From: Ancylobacter sonchi
Lineage (GTDB): Bacteria > Pseudomonadota > Alphaproteobacteria > Rhizobiales > Xanthobacteraceae
Reading direction: 5' to 3'
NCBI RefSeq assembly: GCF_018390695.1
Contig: NZ_JAHBGF010000036.1
Span: forward strand, 1 to 64,000
Length of the DNA stretch: 64,000 bases
Position numbers and translations under genes: made by a program. Below, piece by piece: positions 42,149 to 52,000 of the stretch. The notes under the pieces were generated by a model, which worked only from the letters and a program-made list of their open reading frames with translations, made no database searches and had not been told where the DNA came from. How positions within the stretch are numbered: the stretch's first letter is position 1; every line of letters starts with the position of its first letter.

Positions 42149-42647
42149 TATATTTTTGCAAACAAAATTCGCGACGCCGCACCGCCTCGTGAACGCCGGT
42201 CCGACCGTGTCACGCGGCGCGCGGCCCCCTGCCCCGGCGCGGCGTGGCGTCTAGCCATCTGATGGACAATACGAGCGAATGCCGGTCGACGGACCTACGA
42301 TGCACGGCCGATCATTGGCGACCGGCCGATCCGCTCGGGCTCAAGCGGCCGGCCTATTCCCGGGGCCATCTGCGGGATCCGGCTGCCACCGGGGCATGGG
42401 GCGATGAGGTCGCTCACCGGCCGGAGCGACAGCCGGCAACCCTCTACCCGGATCGACTGCCTCGGCGACTACGGCAAAGATGCCGCCGGCGCCCGACCCC
42501 AGAATCGCGGCGCCACCTTGCATACCGCCCGCCGGGCCGCCTTCGTCGCGAGCCGCCGTCCAAAGACATTCCCGCGCGCCAGACGGCCCACCAGCCCGGC
42601 CTCAGGACAGCGCGCGGACGCCTGCCTCCGGCGCCGCGCCGACAGCG
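42149..42647. other. Gene-free intergenic segment
   Basis: About 500 bases between the MarR gene and an SDR gene on the same strand. The first 25 bases are AT-rich promoter DNA of the MarR operon. The rest is GC-rich with open frames in several phases but no ribosome-binding sites, no recognisable protein sequence and many rare-residue runs (Arg, Pro, Gly). I see no RNA gene or repeat in it. Confidence 0.5.
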
Positions 42648-43490
42648 TCAGTCGCCGCCCTTCATATAGGCCGCGAAGGCCTCGGCGTAGTCGGGGTGCC
42701 AGCGCGACAATGCCGGCCGGTTCTCGACGATGTCGCCCATGCCCCAGCGCATGCGCTTGAGGTCGGTCTCGCGCGTCACCTCATTGTCGGGGCAGAGCAG
42801 GTAGAAGTCGGCCTTGCCTAGGCCGTCCAGCATGAAGTCGGCCACCTGCTCGGAGGTCCAGGCGCCGGCCGGCTTCTCGCTCACGCCCTTGGCGCGGGTG
42901 AAGCCGGTATAGGTGAAGCCGGGGATCAGCAGATGCGCGCTCACCCGCCCGGCGGTCTGCTTGACGAGGTCGTGCGCGAGAGATTCCGCCAGCGCCCGCA
43001 GCGCCGCCTTCGAGACATTGTAGGCGGTGTCGCCGGGCGGCAGGGTGATGCCCTGCTTGGAGCCCGTCACCACCACCGCGCCGGGCAGCGCGGCGCCCAC
43101 CATGTCCGGCAGGAACAGTTGCAGCCCATGGAACACGCCCCAGAAATTGACGTCCAGCGTGCGGCGCCACACCGCCTCGTCGGCGGCGATGCCGCCACCG
43201 CCCTCGCGGCCGGCATTGCACATCAGCACCGTCACCGGCCCCATGCGGTCGGCCTGCGCCTTGGCGGCGGCCATCTGCGCGCGGTCGCTCACATCGGCCG
43301 GCGCCGCCACCGCCGCGATGCCCTCGGCCTTGAGTGCGTCCACCGCCTCGGTAAGCGTGGCGCCCGGCAGGTCGACGACGAGCACCGCCATGCCCGCCGC
43401 GCCGAAACGTCGGGCGGCGGCAAGCCCGATGCCGCTGGCGCCGCCGGTGACGACCGCGACGCGGTCGGGTGCGATGGCCGGATGTGTCAT
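42648..43490 (-). CDS. Short-chain dehydrogenase/reductase (SDR)
   Basis: A 280-residue SDR with TGGASGIGLA, NAGREGGGG, and the active site strand VVVTGSKQGITLPPGDTAYNVSKAALRA (catalytic Ser in TGSKQ, Tyr and Lys in YNVSK). An acidic residue follows strand two (VVDLP), suggesting NAD. The C-terminal 70 residues form an extended substrate lid with many aromatic residues (GFTYTGFTRAKGVSEKPAGAW). It is divergent from the TRAP cluster at 43956, with a 465-base control region between. Confidence 0.9.
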   Translation of the reverse strand: MTHPAIAPDRVAVVTGGASGIGLAAARRFGAAGMAVLVVDLPGATLTEAVDALKAEGIAAVAAPADVSDRAQMAAAKAQADRMGPVTVLMCNAGREGGGGIAADEAVWRRTLDVNFWGVFHGLQLFLPDMVGAALPGAVVVTGSKQGITLPPGDTAYNVSKAALRALAESLAHDLVKQTAGRVSAHLLIPGFTYTGFTRAKGVSEKPAGAWTSEQVADFMLDGLGKADFYLLCPDNEVTRETDLKRMRWGMGDIVENRPALSRWHPDYAEAFAAYMKGGD

Positions 43491-43955
43491 GGTGCTTCCC
43501 TCGGTTTCGCCTGCCCTGCCCGCCGGAACGGCCCGGCCAATTCCCGGAACGGCATGCCCTTCCTATAACGCCGCCGCCCGCCACCCCGAACCCGGCTTTT
43601 CTCATCGCGGCGTTGAACCGAACTCAACGATCAGTCGGCGCGCAGCGGGAAAACATCCCTGCGCATCGGAAAATACGATCATCAGCATTGAACATGTTTA
43701 TTCCGATGCCGTAAAGTTATCCGCCCCTCACCGCACCACTGCATGATGAAATGCGCATTAGTTGAATAGATATTTCCTATCTTAGAAATAGAACTACATA
43801 ATTTTATCTGATTAAATAAACGCCTTCACCCTGCATCGCTGCTTCCCCCATGGGCATACGTAGAGTTACGGGCACGGATTCCGTAACGTTTCTGCTGCTG
43901 GCACGCCCGATGCAAACAGATCCGCGGTCTTTCTCTAGGGCAAGGAACGCGCATC
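43491..43955. other. Divergent control region of the SDR gene and the TRAP operon
   Basis: This region separates divergent genes. The first 180 bases are ordinary GC-rich DNA; from about 43675 to 43825 it turns AT-rich, which is where the TRAP operon promoter is expected. No open frame in it looks like a protein. An inverted repeat lies at 43771-43790. No regulator gene adjoins, so the control protein must be encoded elsewhere. Confidence 0.5.
43771..43790. promoter_or_regulatory. Inverted repeat upstream of the TRAP operon
   Basis: TATTTC (43771-43776) and GAAATA (43785-43790) form perfect 6-base arms around an 8-base spacer in AT-rich DNA, about 165 bases upstream of the TRAP binding-protein start. 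It may be an operator; its distance from the gene leaves this open. Confidence 0.35.
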
Positions 43956-44954
43956 ATGTTCACTCTCTCGTCCCTGAAGCGGCTCGCGACCGTCGGCGTC
44001 GTCGCTTCTGTGCTCGGCGCTGCCGGGCTGGCCTCCCCGGCGTTCTCCCAGACGAAGCTGCGCCTGGCGGTGGAAACCAATGCCGGCGACCCGCTCAACA
44101 TCATGCTGGCCAATTTCCGCGACGCGCTCGCCAAGTCGGCCGGCTCGGGCGTCGCCATCGAGTTCTTCGAGGGTGGCGCGCTCGGCGACGAGACCGCGCT
44201 GATGGAGCTTATCCGCGCCGGCGAAGTGCAGGTGGTGCCGCTCGGCTCCGATGTCGTCACCCTCGACAAGGGCTTCTCGGTGCTCGACACGCCGTTCCTG
44301 TTCGCCGACAAGGCGTCCGCCCGCGCCGCCTTCGACGGCAAGTTCGGCGAACTGCTCGGCGCCTCGCTGCGCGAGAAGGCCGGCCTCGAGGTCCTCGCCT
44401 TCGGCGAGCTCGGCTTCCGCACCATCTCCACCACCAACAAGCAGATCAACGTCCCGGCCGACCTCAAGGGCCTGAAGATCCGCACCCCGGGCAGCCCGAC
44501 CCGCATCCTCGCCTTCAAGACGCTGGGCGCCGCGCCCACCCCGATGCCGCTCGGCGAGGTCTACATGGCGCTGAAGCAGGGTGCGCTGGACGGCCAGGAG
44601 AACCCCCTCTCGGTGATCAAGGACTTCTCCTTCTTCGAGGTGCAGAAGTTCATCGCGCTGACCAACCACGTCTACACGCCGATCACCCTCGCCATGAACG
44701 GCGCCGCCTATGACGCGCTCACGGCGGAGATGAAGGCCAAGCTGAAGGAGGCCGCCAAGGCCGGCGCCGCCGCCACCCGCAAGGTCTCCGACGACAGCGA
44801 CGCCCGCCTGGTCGACGAGTTCAAGTCCAAGGGCGTGACGGTGACGACGCCGGACCTCGCCGCCTTCCGCGCCGCCGCCGAGCCGGTGAAGGGCGAGATC
44901 GCCAAGGTGGTCGGCCCCGACCTCATGGCCAAGCTCGAAGCCAGCCTGAAGTAA
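43956..44954 (+). CDS. TRAP transporter periplasmic binding protein (DctP-like)
   Basis: A 332-residue DctP-type binding protein. The signal peptide (residues about 1-31, ending PAFS) is followed by TKLRLAVETNAGDPLNIMLANFRDALAKSAGSGVAIEFFEGGALGDETALMELIRAGEVQVV, then the ligand-binding core FGELGFRTISTTNKQINVPADLKGLKIRTPGSPTRILAFKTLGAAPTPMPLGEVYMALKQGALDGQENPL, including the conserved Arg (KIRTP) that pairs with a carboxylate. The ligand is a carboxylic acid, likely the substrate of the next gene's enzyme. Confidence 0.95.
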   Translation: MFTLSSLKRLATVGVVASVLGAAGLASPAFSQTKLRLAVETNAGDPLNIMLANFRDALAKSAGSGVAIEFFEGGALGDETALMELIRAGEVQVVPLGSDVVTLDKGFSVLDTPFLFADKASARAAFDGKFGELLGASLREKAGLEVLAFGELGFRTISTTNKQINVPADLKGLKIRTPGSPTRILAFKTLGAAPTPMPLGEVYMALKQGALDGQENPLSVIKDFSFFEVQKFIALTNHVYTPITLAMNGAAYDALTAEMKAKLKEAAKAGAAATRKVSDDSDARLVDEFKSKGVTVTTPDLAAFRAAAEPVKGEIAKVVGPDLMAKLEASLK

Positions 44955-44974
44955 ATGCGAGCGAGCTTTGCAAA

Positions 44975-45772
44975 ATGACTTCGATCACTGGCGAGGAAGC
45001 CCGCGAGGGCTTCCGCTACGACGGCTACGCCACCCTCGGCCGCCTCGGCCTCATCTACATCGCCTCCAGCATCGTCATGGATGCCGAGTGGGCGGCCATG
45101 GCCGCGCCGGGCCTGTCGATCCACACCACCCGCGTGCGCCTGCCCAAGGTCACGCTGGAAGGCATCGACCAGATGATGAACGCGCCGGAGCTGGAGCAGT
45201 CCGCCCGGCTGGTCGGCTCGGCGCCGATCGACGTGCTGTGCTTCGGCGGCACCAGCGCCTCCTTCGTCTACGGCACCGCCTATGACAAGGCGCTGATCGG
45301 CCGCATGGAGGGCTGGGCGCCGGGGGTGAAGGCCACCACCGCCTCCACCGCCTCGCTCGCGGCACTGGCCGAGGTGAAGGCCGGCCCGGTGGCGCTCGCC
45401 ACGCCCTATGTCGACGCCATCCACCAGCGGGCGATCAACTTCCTCGAATCCAACGGCCACAAGGTGCTGAACAGCGGCAATCTCGGCATCGACGAGGATT
45501 GGGCGCTGGCCGAGGTGCCGCTGGAGAAGGTCTTCGACCACGTGGTCGCCTGCGACCACCCGGACGCCACGGCGATCTTCATCTCCTGCACCAATTTCCG
45601 CTCCGCCGGCGTCATCGAGGCGCTGGAGACCGCGCTCGGCAAGCCGGTGATCTCCGCCGTGCAGGCCTCGTTCTGGCACTGCCTGGAAGTCGCCGGCATC
45701 GACGGCGCCCGGCCCGGCTATGGCCAGCTCTTCGCCCGCCGCCTCGCCACGGAAGGAGGAACCCCGTCATGA
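44975..45772 (+). CDS. Arylmalonate decarboxylase-like enzyme (Asp/Glu racemase superfamily)
   Basis: A 265-residue protein of the Asp/Glu/hydantoin racemase and maleate isomerase superfamily. The first catalytic loop, a cysteine in maleate isomerases, reads FGGTSASF here (Gly92, Thr93, Ser94), and the second keeps Cys205 (ISCTNF); Tyr145 lies in TPY. A Gly-Thr-Ser loop with one Cys is the arrangement of arylmalonate decarboxylase, where Thr and Ser form an oxyanion hole. A decarboxylase or single-cysteine isomerase for a dicarboxylate is thus likely. It is 20 bases after the binding-protein gene and overlaps the small permease gene by 4 bases, so it belongs to the importer operon. Confidence 0.82.
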   Translation: MTSITGEEAREGFRYDGYATLGRLGLIYIASSIVMDAEWAAMAAPGLSIHTTRVRLPKVTLEGIDQMMNAPELEQSARLVGSAPIDVLCFGGTSASFVYGTAYDKALIGRMEGWAPGVKATTASTASLAALAEVKAGPVALATPYVDAIHQRAINFLESNGHKVLNSGNLGIDEDWALAEVPLEKVFDHVVACDHPDATAIFISCTNFRSAGVIEALETALGKPVISAVQASFWHCLEVAGIDGARPGYGQLFARRLATEGGTPS

Positions 45773-46341
45773 CGTTCAAGCTTCTGGAGGCGCGGCGCAC
45801 GCCCTCCGATCTTGTCGGCCGCGCCAGCCTCATCGGTGCGGCCTCCTGGCTCTTGGAGACCGCCGGCGTGGTGCTGATGACGGCGCTGAGCCTGCTGGTG
45901 CTCGCCAACGCCACCGGTCGCTATTTCCTCAACAACCCGCTGCCCTGGACCGAGGAAGCCGTCTCGATCCTGCTGGTGTGGATCGCCGCCGTCGGCGTGG
46001 TGCTGGCGGCGGGGCGCGGCGCGCTGGTCGGCTGCGAGATCGTCACCAGCCGGCTGAACGAGCGCAATGCCCGCACGCTCGGACGGGTGATCAGCCTCAC
46101 CAGCGCGCTCCTGATGCTCGGCGTCGCCTGGTTCTCCTGGCGCTACATGCGGGTGTTCGGCCGCGACGTCACGCCGATGCTCGACATCCCGAAATCCTGG
46201 ATCTCCGGCGGCCTTCTCGCCGCCGCGCTCGGCATGGCCATCGCCTTCCTCTACCGCACCGCGGTGCCGCACACCCCGGTGCATATCGAGGACCTCGCGC
46301 AGGAGATCGCCGACCACCCCGCCCATGAGGTGAAACTATGA
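45769..46341 (+). CDS. TRAP transporter small permease (DctQ-like)
   Basis: A 190-residue membrane protein with four helices: WLLETAGVVLMTALSLLVLANATGRYFLNNPLPWTEEAVSILLVWIAAVGVVLAAGRGALVGCEIV carries the usual DctQ motif (N-P-LPWTEE). The start overlaps the previous stop (ATGA), and GGAGGA lies 8-9 bases upstream of it. The C-terminal 30 residues are cytoplasmic and not conserved. Confidence 0.93.
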   Translation: MTFKLLEARRTPSDLVGRASLIGAASWLLETAGVVLMTALSLLVLANATGRYFLNNPLPWTEEAVSILLVWIAAVGVVLAAGRGALVGCEIVTSRLNERNARTLGRVISLTSALLMLGVAWFSWRYMRVFGRDVTPMLDIPKSWISGGLLAAALGMAIAFLYRTAVPHTPVHIEDLAQEIADHPAHEVKL

Positions 46342-47624
46342 TGCTCGCCCTCGCCGGCGGCTCGCTCGTCGCCCTCTGCATATTGGTCGTGACCGGCTTT
46401 CCGATCATCGTGGCGCTGGTCGCCTCGGTGTTCATCTTCCTGTCGATCAGCGGCGGCTGGTCGCTCGCTTTGCCGCAGCAGACGCTGACCGGCGTCGCCG
46501 ACTACATCCTCGTCACCCTGCCGCTGTTCATCCTTGCCGGCGGCATCATGAACAATGGCGGCATCGCCAAGCGGCTGTTCGACTTCGCGGTGGCGCTGGT
46601 CGGCTGGATGCGCGGCGGCCTCGCCCATGTCGACGTGGTCACCTCGGTGCTGTTCGGCGGCATGATCGGCACCTCGGTGGCCGATCTCGCCGGCACCGGC
46701 TCGGTCACCATCCCGCACCTGAAGAAGCACGGCTATCCCGGCCCCTTCGCCGCGGCGGTCACCGCCACCTCCTCGGGAATCGGCGTGCTGATCCCGCCCT
46801 CCTCGCCGATGATCCTCTATTCGGCGGTGACGGGAACCTCGCTCGGCGCGCTGTTCCTCGCCGGCGTGGTGCCGGGCCTGCTGATGGGCGGCATGATGAT
46901 GGGGGTGATCTCCTTCCTCGCGCCGCGCCGGGGCTGGGGCACCGCCGGGCCGTTCATGCCGGCCGAGGTGTGGCGCACCGGCAAGCGGGCGATCCTGCCG
47001 CTCGGCCTGCCAGCCTTCATCCTGATCAGCCTGATCTCCGGCGTCTGCACGCCGAGCGAGGCCGGCGCCTTCGCCCTCGCCTATGCGTTCGTCCTGTCGA
47101 AATTCGTCTACCGCTCCATCACCTGGTCGGAACTGCGCCAGGTGACGGTGGACGGGGTGATCATGACCGGCGAGGTGCTGATCGTGGTGGGCTTCTCCAC
47201 CGCCCTCGGCTGGGCGCTGTCGCAGGCCAAGGTGCCGATCGCGCTGGCCGATGGCCTGCAGCTGCTGTTCCCCTTCGAGGGACAGACGCTGAAGCTGCTG
47301 GTCCTGCTGCTGCTGGCGCTGATCGCCGGCATGGTGCTCGATCCGCTGATCCCGATGATCATGCCGGTGCTGCTGCCCTCGCTGATCGCCATGCAGGTCG
47401 ATCTCGTGCATTTCGGCGTGCTGATCGTGGTGACGGTGGTGATCGGCCAGATCACCCCGCCGGTCGCCATCGCGATATTGGTGTCCGCCAAGATCGCCCG
47501 TGAGGACGTCGTGCACGTGTTCCGCGCCAACATGCCGTTCTTCTGGGGCATGATCGCGTTCCTCATCCTGCTTACCGCCGTGCCGTGGCTCTCCACTGGC
47601 CTGCCGTCGCTGATGGCGGAATGA
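46338..47624 (+). CDS. TRAP transporter large permease (DctM-like)
   Basis: A 428-residue protein with about twelve helices. Conserved segments include the scaffold LFGGMIGTSVADLAGTGSVTIPHLKKHGYPGPFAAAVTATSSGIGVLIPPSSPMILYSAVTGTSLGALFLAGVVPGLLMG and ITPPVAIAILVSAKIA, which hold the two hairpin substrate-binding loops. It carries proton- or sodium-driven uptake with the small subunit. Its start overlaps the small-permease stop (ATGA). An 11-bp hairpin follows the stop codon. Confidence 0.96.
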   Translation: MMLALAGGSLVALCILVVTGFPIIVALVASVFIFLSISGGWSLALPQQTLTGVADYILVTLPLFILAGGIMNNGGIAKRLFDFAVALVGWMRGGLAHVDVVTSVLFGGMIGTSVADLAGTGSVTIPHLKKHGYPGPFAAAVTATSSGIGVLIPPSSPMILYSAVTGTSLGALFLAGVVPGLLMGGMMMGVISFLAPRRGWGTAGPFMPAEVWRTGKRAILPLGLPAFILISLISGVCTPSEAGAFALAYAFVLSKFVYRSITWSELRQVTVDGVIMTGEVLIVVGFSTALGWALSQAKVPIALADGLQLLFPFEGQTLKLLVLLLLALIAGMVLDPLIPMIMPVLLPSLIAMQVDLVHFGVLIVVTVVIGQITPPVAIAILVSAKIAREDVVHVFRANMPFFWGMIAFLILLTAVPWLSTGLPSLMAE

Positions 47625-47630
47625 ACGCGC

Positions 47631-47656
47631 CGGCGGCGGCCCCACGGCCGCCGCCG
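47631..47656 (+). terminator. Hairpin after the TRAP operon
   Basis: CGGCGGCGGCC and GGCCGCCGCCG arms (11 bp, perfect) with loop CCAC, six bases after the DctM stop. There is no uridine tract. It separates the TRAP operon from the RND efflux operon on the same strand. Confidence 0.6.
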
Positions 47657-47692
47657 CTGCAAATGTAACAATTCTTGGCACATCGACGCCGC

Positions 47693-47708
47693 GCGACAGC
47701 CGGCGACA
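47693..47708 (+). promoter_or_regulatory. Direct repeat (OmpR-type site) upstream of the RND operon
   Basis: GCGACA at 47693-47698 and 47703-47708 are direct repeats with a period of 10 bases (4-base spacer), as expected for head-to-tail binding by OmpR-family regulators. A further GCGACA lies at 47736-47741. The gene start is at 47784. The same GCGACA-N4-GCGACA arrangement precedes the response-regulator gene at 53327, linking the two units. Confidence 0.65.
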
Positions 47709-47783
47709 AAATCGATGCTGCATCGCGGAAGCTCCGCGACAATTGCCCGCTAGCGTCCCTCCCGGTTCAAACAAGGGACAGCT

Positions 47784-49019
47784 ATGCGCAAACCCGTCAC
47801 TCTTGCCGTGACACTCGCCGCCGGCCTGTCGGTCGCCGCCGCGCTCGCCGCCTTTCATCTCGTCTTCGAGATCCCGGCCGGCTTGCCCTCCGAGGCGCAG
47901 GCGCAGACGTCCCAGCCGTCCCGGTCCCAGACGCCTCCGCCTCCCACGGTGACGGTCGCGCGCCCGGTGCGGCGCGAAATCGTCGAGTGGCGCGAATTCG
48001 CCGGCCGCTTCGAACCCAGCGCCGCGGTGGAGATCCGCGGCCGCGTCGCCGGCCACCTCGCCTCCATCGATGTCGAGGACGGCGCGCTGGTCGAGGCGGG
48101 CCAGCTGCTCTTTACCATCGATCCCCGCCCCTACCGCGCCGCGCTCGACGAGGCGCGTGCCCAGCTCGCCAGCGCCACGGCGCAGGTCGAGCTCGCCGAT
48201 CTCGAACTCAACCGCGCCGAGCAGCTGGTCAGCTCCAACGCCGTCTCGCAGTCGACGCTCGACCAGCGACGCCAGCAGAAGAAGGCCGCCGACGCCGCCC
48301 GGGCGCTGGCGGAAGCCACGCTCTCCCGCGCCGGTATCGATCTCGGCTTCACGCAGGTGCGCGCGCCCTTCGCCGGCCGGATCTCCAATCGCCGGCTGGA
48401 CATCGGCGCGCTGGTGTCGGACGGCGCCATCCTCACCACGCTGGTGGCGCTCGACCCGCTGTATTTCGTGTTCGACATCAGCGAGCAGGACCTCCTGGCC
48501 TACCGGCAGGCCGCCGAGAGCGGCACGCTGCCGCTGCTCTACGGCCGGCGCATCGCGGTCGAGGCGCGCGGGCAGGCCGACCGCGACTGGCCGCACAAGG
48601 GCACCATCGACTTCGTCGACAACCGGCTGGAAGCCGGCGCCGGCACGCTGCGGGCGCGGGCGGTGATCGCCAATGCCGGCGACGCCGTCATCCCCGGCCA
48701 GTTCGGCCGGGTGCGCCTGCCGTTCTCCGGCGCCTATCCCGCCATGCTGGTGCCGGAGACCGCGCTGATCACCGACCAGGCCGACCGCGCGGTGTTCACC
48801 GTGGCGGAAGACGGCACCGTCGCCTCCACCCGGATACAGCTCGGCCCGCGCCAGTCCGACGGGCTGCGCATCGTGCGCGGCGGCCTCGATCCCGAGGACC
48901 GCGTCGTGGTCGGCGGGCTGATGCGGGTGCGCCCCGGCCAGAAGGTGACGGCGCAGGTGGCGGATGCGGCGCCGCGCGCCGCCGCGCTCGCCCCCACCGC
49001 CGCCTCTCCCGCCAATTGA
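47784..49019 (+). CDS. RND efflux periplasmic adaptor (AcrA/MexA-like)
   Basis: A 411-residue membrane-fusion protein. An N-terminal signal or anchor (residues about 1-40, ending EAQAQ) is followed by VTVARPVRREIVEWREFAGRFEPSAAVEIRGRVAGHLASIDVEDGALVEAGQLLFTIDPRPYRAALDEARAQLASATAQV (lipoyl and hairpin regions), then the beta-barrel and membrane-proximal domains including DLGFTQVRAPFAGRISNRRLDIGALV. It pairs with the RND pump that follows after 11 bases; no outer-membrane channel gene is present, so a TolC-like partner from elsewhere must serve. Confidence 0.94.
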   Translation: MRKPVTLAVTLAAGLSVAAALAAFHLVFEIPAGLPSEAQAQTSQPSRSQTPPPPTVTVARPVRREIVEWREFAGRFEPSAAVEIRGRVAGHLASIDVEDGALVEAGQLLFTIDPRPYRAALDEARAQLASATAQVELADLELNRAEQLVSSNAVSQSTLDQRRQQKKAADAARALAEATLSRAGIDLGFTQVRAPFAGRISNRRLDIGALVSDGAILTTLVALDPLYFVFDISEQDLLAYRQAAESGTLPLLYGRRIAVEARGQADRDWPHKGTIDFVDNRLEAGAGTLRARAVIANAGDAVIPGQFGRVRLPFSGAYPAMLVPETALITDQADRAVFTVAEDGTVASTRIQLGPRQSDGLRIVRGGLDPEDRVVVGGLMRVRPGQKVTAQVADAAPRAAALAPTAASPAN

Positions 49020-49030
49020 GGAAACGGCCG

Positions 49031-52000
49031 ATGCGCCTCGCCCATTTCTGCATCGACCGGCCGATCTTCGCCACCGTGCTGTCGATCCTCGTCGTGCTGG
49101 TCGGCCTCGCCGGCTACGTCACCCTGCCGCTGGCGCAGTACCCGGAGATCGCCCCGCCCACTGTGGTGGTGAACGCGCAATATCCCGGCGCGTCCGCCGA
49201 GGTGGTCAGCAACACGGTGGCCACCCCGATCGAGCAGGAGGTCAACGGCGTCGAGAACATGCTCTACATGTCCTCGCAGGCGACCGGCGACGGCCAGCTC
49301 TCCATCACCGTCACCTTCGCGCTCGGCACCGATGTCGACGAGGCGCAGGTGCTGGTGCAGAACCGTGTCGCCGTCGCCGAGCCGCGCCTGCCGGAGGAGG
49401 TCCGCCGCCTCGGCGTCACCGTGCGCAAATCCTCGCCGGACATCCTGCAAGTGGTGCAGCTCTATTCGCCGGACAATTCGCGCGATCCGCTCTATCTCGC
49501 CAATTACGCCACCCTCCAGCTGCGCGACGTGCTGCTGCGGGTACCGGGCGTCGGCGACGTGCGCCTGCCCGCCTCGCGCGACTATTCCATGGTGGTCTGG
49601 CTCGATCCCGACCGCGTCGCGGCGCGGGGCCTCACCGCCGGCGAGGTGGTGGCGGCGCTGGCGGCGCAGAACGTCCAGGTCGCCGCCGGCGTCCTCAACC
49701 AGCCGCCGGTGCCGACCGACGGCGCCTTTCAGCTCAATGTCGAGACGCTCGGCCGGCTCTCCGATCCCGCGCAGTTCGAGGACATCATCGTGCGCACCGA
49801 CGCCGATGGCCGCGTCACCCGCGTGCGCGACATCGCCCGCGTCGAGCTGACCGCGCAGAGCTACCGCGCCGGGGCCAATTTCGACGGCCGCCCCTCGCAG
49901 CCGATCCAGATCTTCCAGCAGCCGGGCTCCAACGCGCTGGAGACCTCCGAGCGGGTCGCGGCGGAGATGCGGCGGCTCGGCGAGCGGCTGCCGGCCGGCG
50001 TCGCCTACGACATCCCGTTCAACCCGACGCTGTTCATCGCGGAGTCGGTGAACGAGGTCTACAAGACCCTCGGCGAGGCGATCATCCTCGTCGTCGCGGT
50101 GGTCATCCTGTTCCTGCAGAGCTGGCGCGCCGCGATCATCCCCATCCTCGCCATCCCGATCTCGCTGATCGGCACCTTCGCGGTGATGGCGGCGCTCGGC
50201 TACTCGCTCAACAATCTGTCGCTGCTCGGGCTGGTGCTGGCCATCGGCATCGTGGTCGACGACGCCATCGTGGTGGTGGAGAATATCGAGCGGCATCTGC
50301 GCGCCGGCCTGTCGCCGCGCGACGCCGCGCATCGCTCGATGGACGAGATTTCCGGCGCGCTGGTCGCCATCGCGCTGGTGCTGTCGGCGGTGTTCATTCC
50401 CGCCGCGCTGATCCCCGGCATTTCCGGCCAGTTCTTCCGCCAGTTCGCCGTGACCATCGCCGCCTCGACGATCATCTCCGCCTTCGTCTCGCTCACGCTG
50501 AGCCCCGCCCTCGGCGCGCTGCTGCTGAAGCCGCACCACACGCATGCGCCCCGCCGGGGGCCGCTCGGCTGGCTGGCGCGCGCCTTCTCGGCCTTCAATG
50601 CCGGCTTCGACCGGCTTTCTTCCGGCTATGGCGGGCTGACTCGGCGGGTGCTGCGGCTCGGCGCGCTCGCGCTCATCCCCTATGCCGGGCTCATCGCCCT
50701 CACCGGCTGGCAGCTCGAACGGGCGCCGCGCGGCTTCATCCCGGAGATGGACCAGGGCTATTTCATCACCTCGGTGCAGCTACCACCTGGTTCGGCGCTG
50801 CCGCGCACCGAGACCGCCATGCGGCAGCTCGCCGAGAGGCTGATGGAGATGGACGGCGTCGCCCATGTCGTCGCCATCGCCGGCATCGACGGCGCCACCT
50901 TCACCAGCAATTCCGCCGGCGGCGTCGCCTTCGTCATCCTCGATACCTTCGCCGAGCGGGCGGCGCGCGACCTCGACGTCGACACCGTGATGGCGGCGAT
51001 GCCGCGCCGGACCGCCGATCTCGACGCCGCCCGGCTCATTCCGATCAAGCCGCCCTCGGTCCGCGGCATGGGCAATGCCGGCGGCTTCAAGATGATGGTG
51101 CAGGACCGTACCGGCGGCACGCCGGCCGATCTCGAAGCCGCGCTGCGCGCCGTGGTGACGGAAGCCGCCCGCCATCCCGGGCTGGTGCGTGTCTTCACCC
51201 CGTTCAACACCGCCACCCCGAAGCTCTATGCCGATATCGACCGGGTGAAGGCGGAAATGCTCGGCGTGCCCTCGAGCCGGGTGTTCGAGGCGCTGGAGGT
51301 CTATCTCGGCTCCGCCTATGTCAACGACTTCAATTTCCTCGGCCGCACCTTCCAGGTGCGCGCGCAGGCCGACGGCGCCTTCCGGCAGGATCCCGCCACC
51401 ATGGCCAATTTCAAGACCCGCAGCGAGAGCGGCGCCATGGTGCCACTGAGTTCGGTGGCGAATTTCGAAGAGCGCACCGGCCCCTACCGCATGCCGCGCT
51501 ACAACCTCGCCATGGCCGGTGAGGTGCAGGGGGCGGCCGCGCCGGGCACCTCGACCGGCGCCGCGCTCGACCGCATGGAAGAGATCGCCCGGCAGGTCCT
51601 CCCCGAGGGCTACAGCTTCGAATGGACCGAGCTCGCCCTGCAGGAGCGGCTCGCCGGCAGCTCCGGGCTGATCGTCTTCGCCGCCTCCATCGTCTTCGTG
51701 TTCCTGCTGCTGGCGGCGCAGTACGAGAGCTGGATGCTGCCACTTTCTGTCATGCTCATCGTGCCATTATGCCTGCTCGCGGCGGTGAGCGGGCTGCTGA
51801 TCGCCGCCATGGACATCAACATCCTCGCGCAGATCGGCTTCGTGGTGCTGATCGGCCTCGCCGCCAAGAACGCCATCCTGGTGGTGGAGTTCGCGCGCCA
51901 GCGCGAGGAGGAGGGCCGGAGCCCGGCCGAGGCGGCGGTGGACGCGGCGCGGGTGCGGCTGCGGCCGATCCTGATGACCTCGCTCGCCTTCATCCTCGGC

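Noticed and set aside
42244-42760. Overlapping plus-strand frames in the 42.2-42.7 kb gap
   Set aside because: No ribosome-binding site, biased Arg/Pro content, and the right part runs antisense to an SDR gene.
46251-48596. Minus-strand frame of about 780 codons opposite the TRAP and RND genes
   Set aside because: His/Asp/Gly/Arg-rich antisense frame crossing two operons; no protein features.
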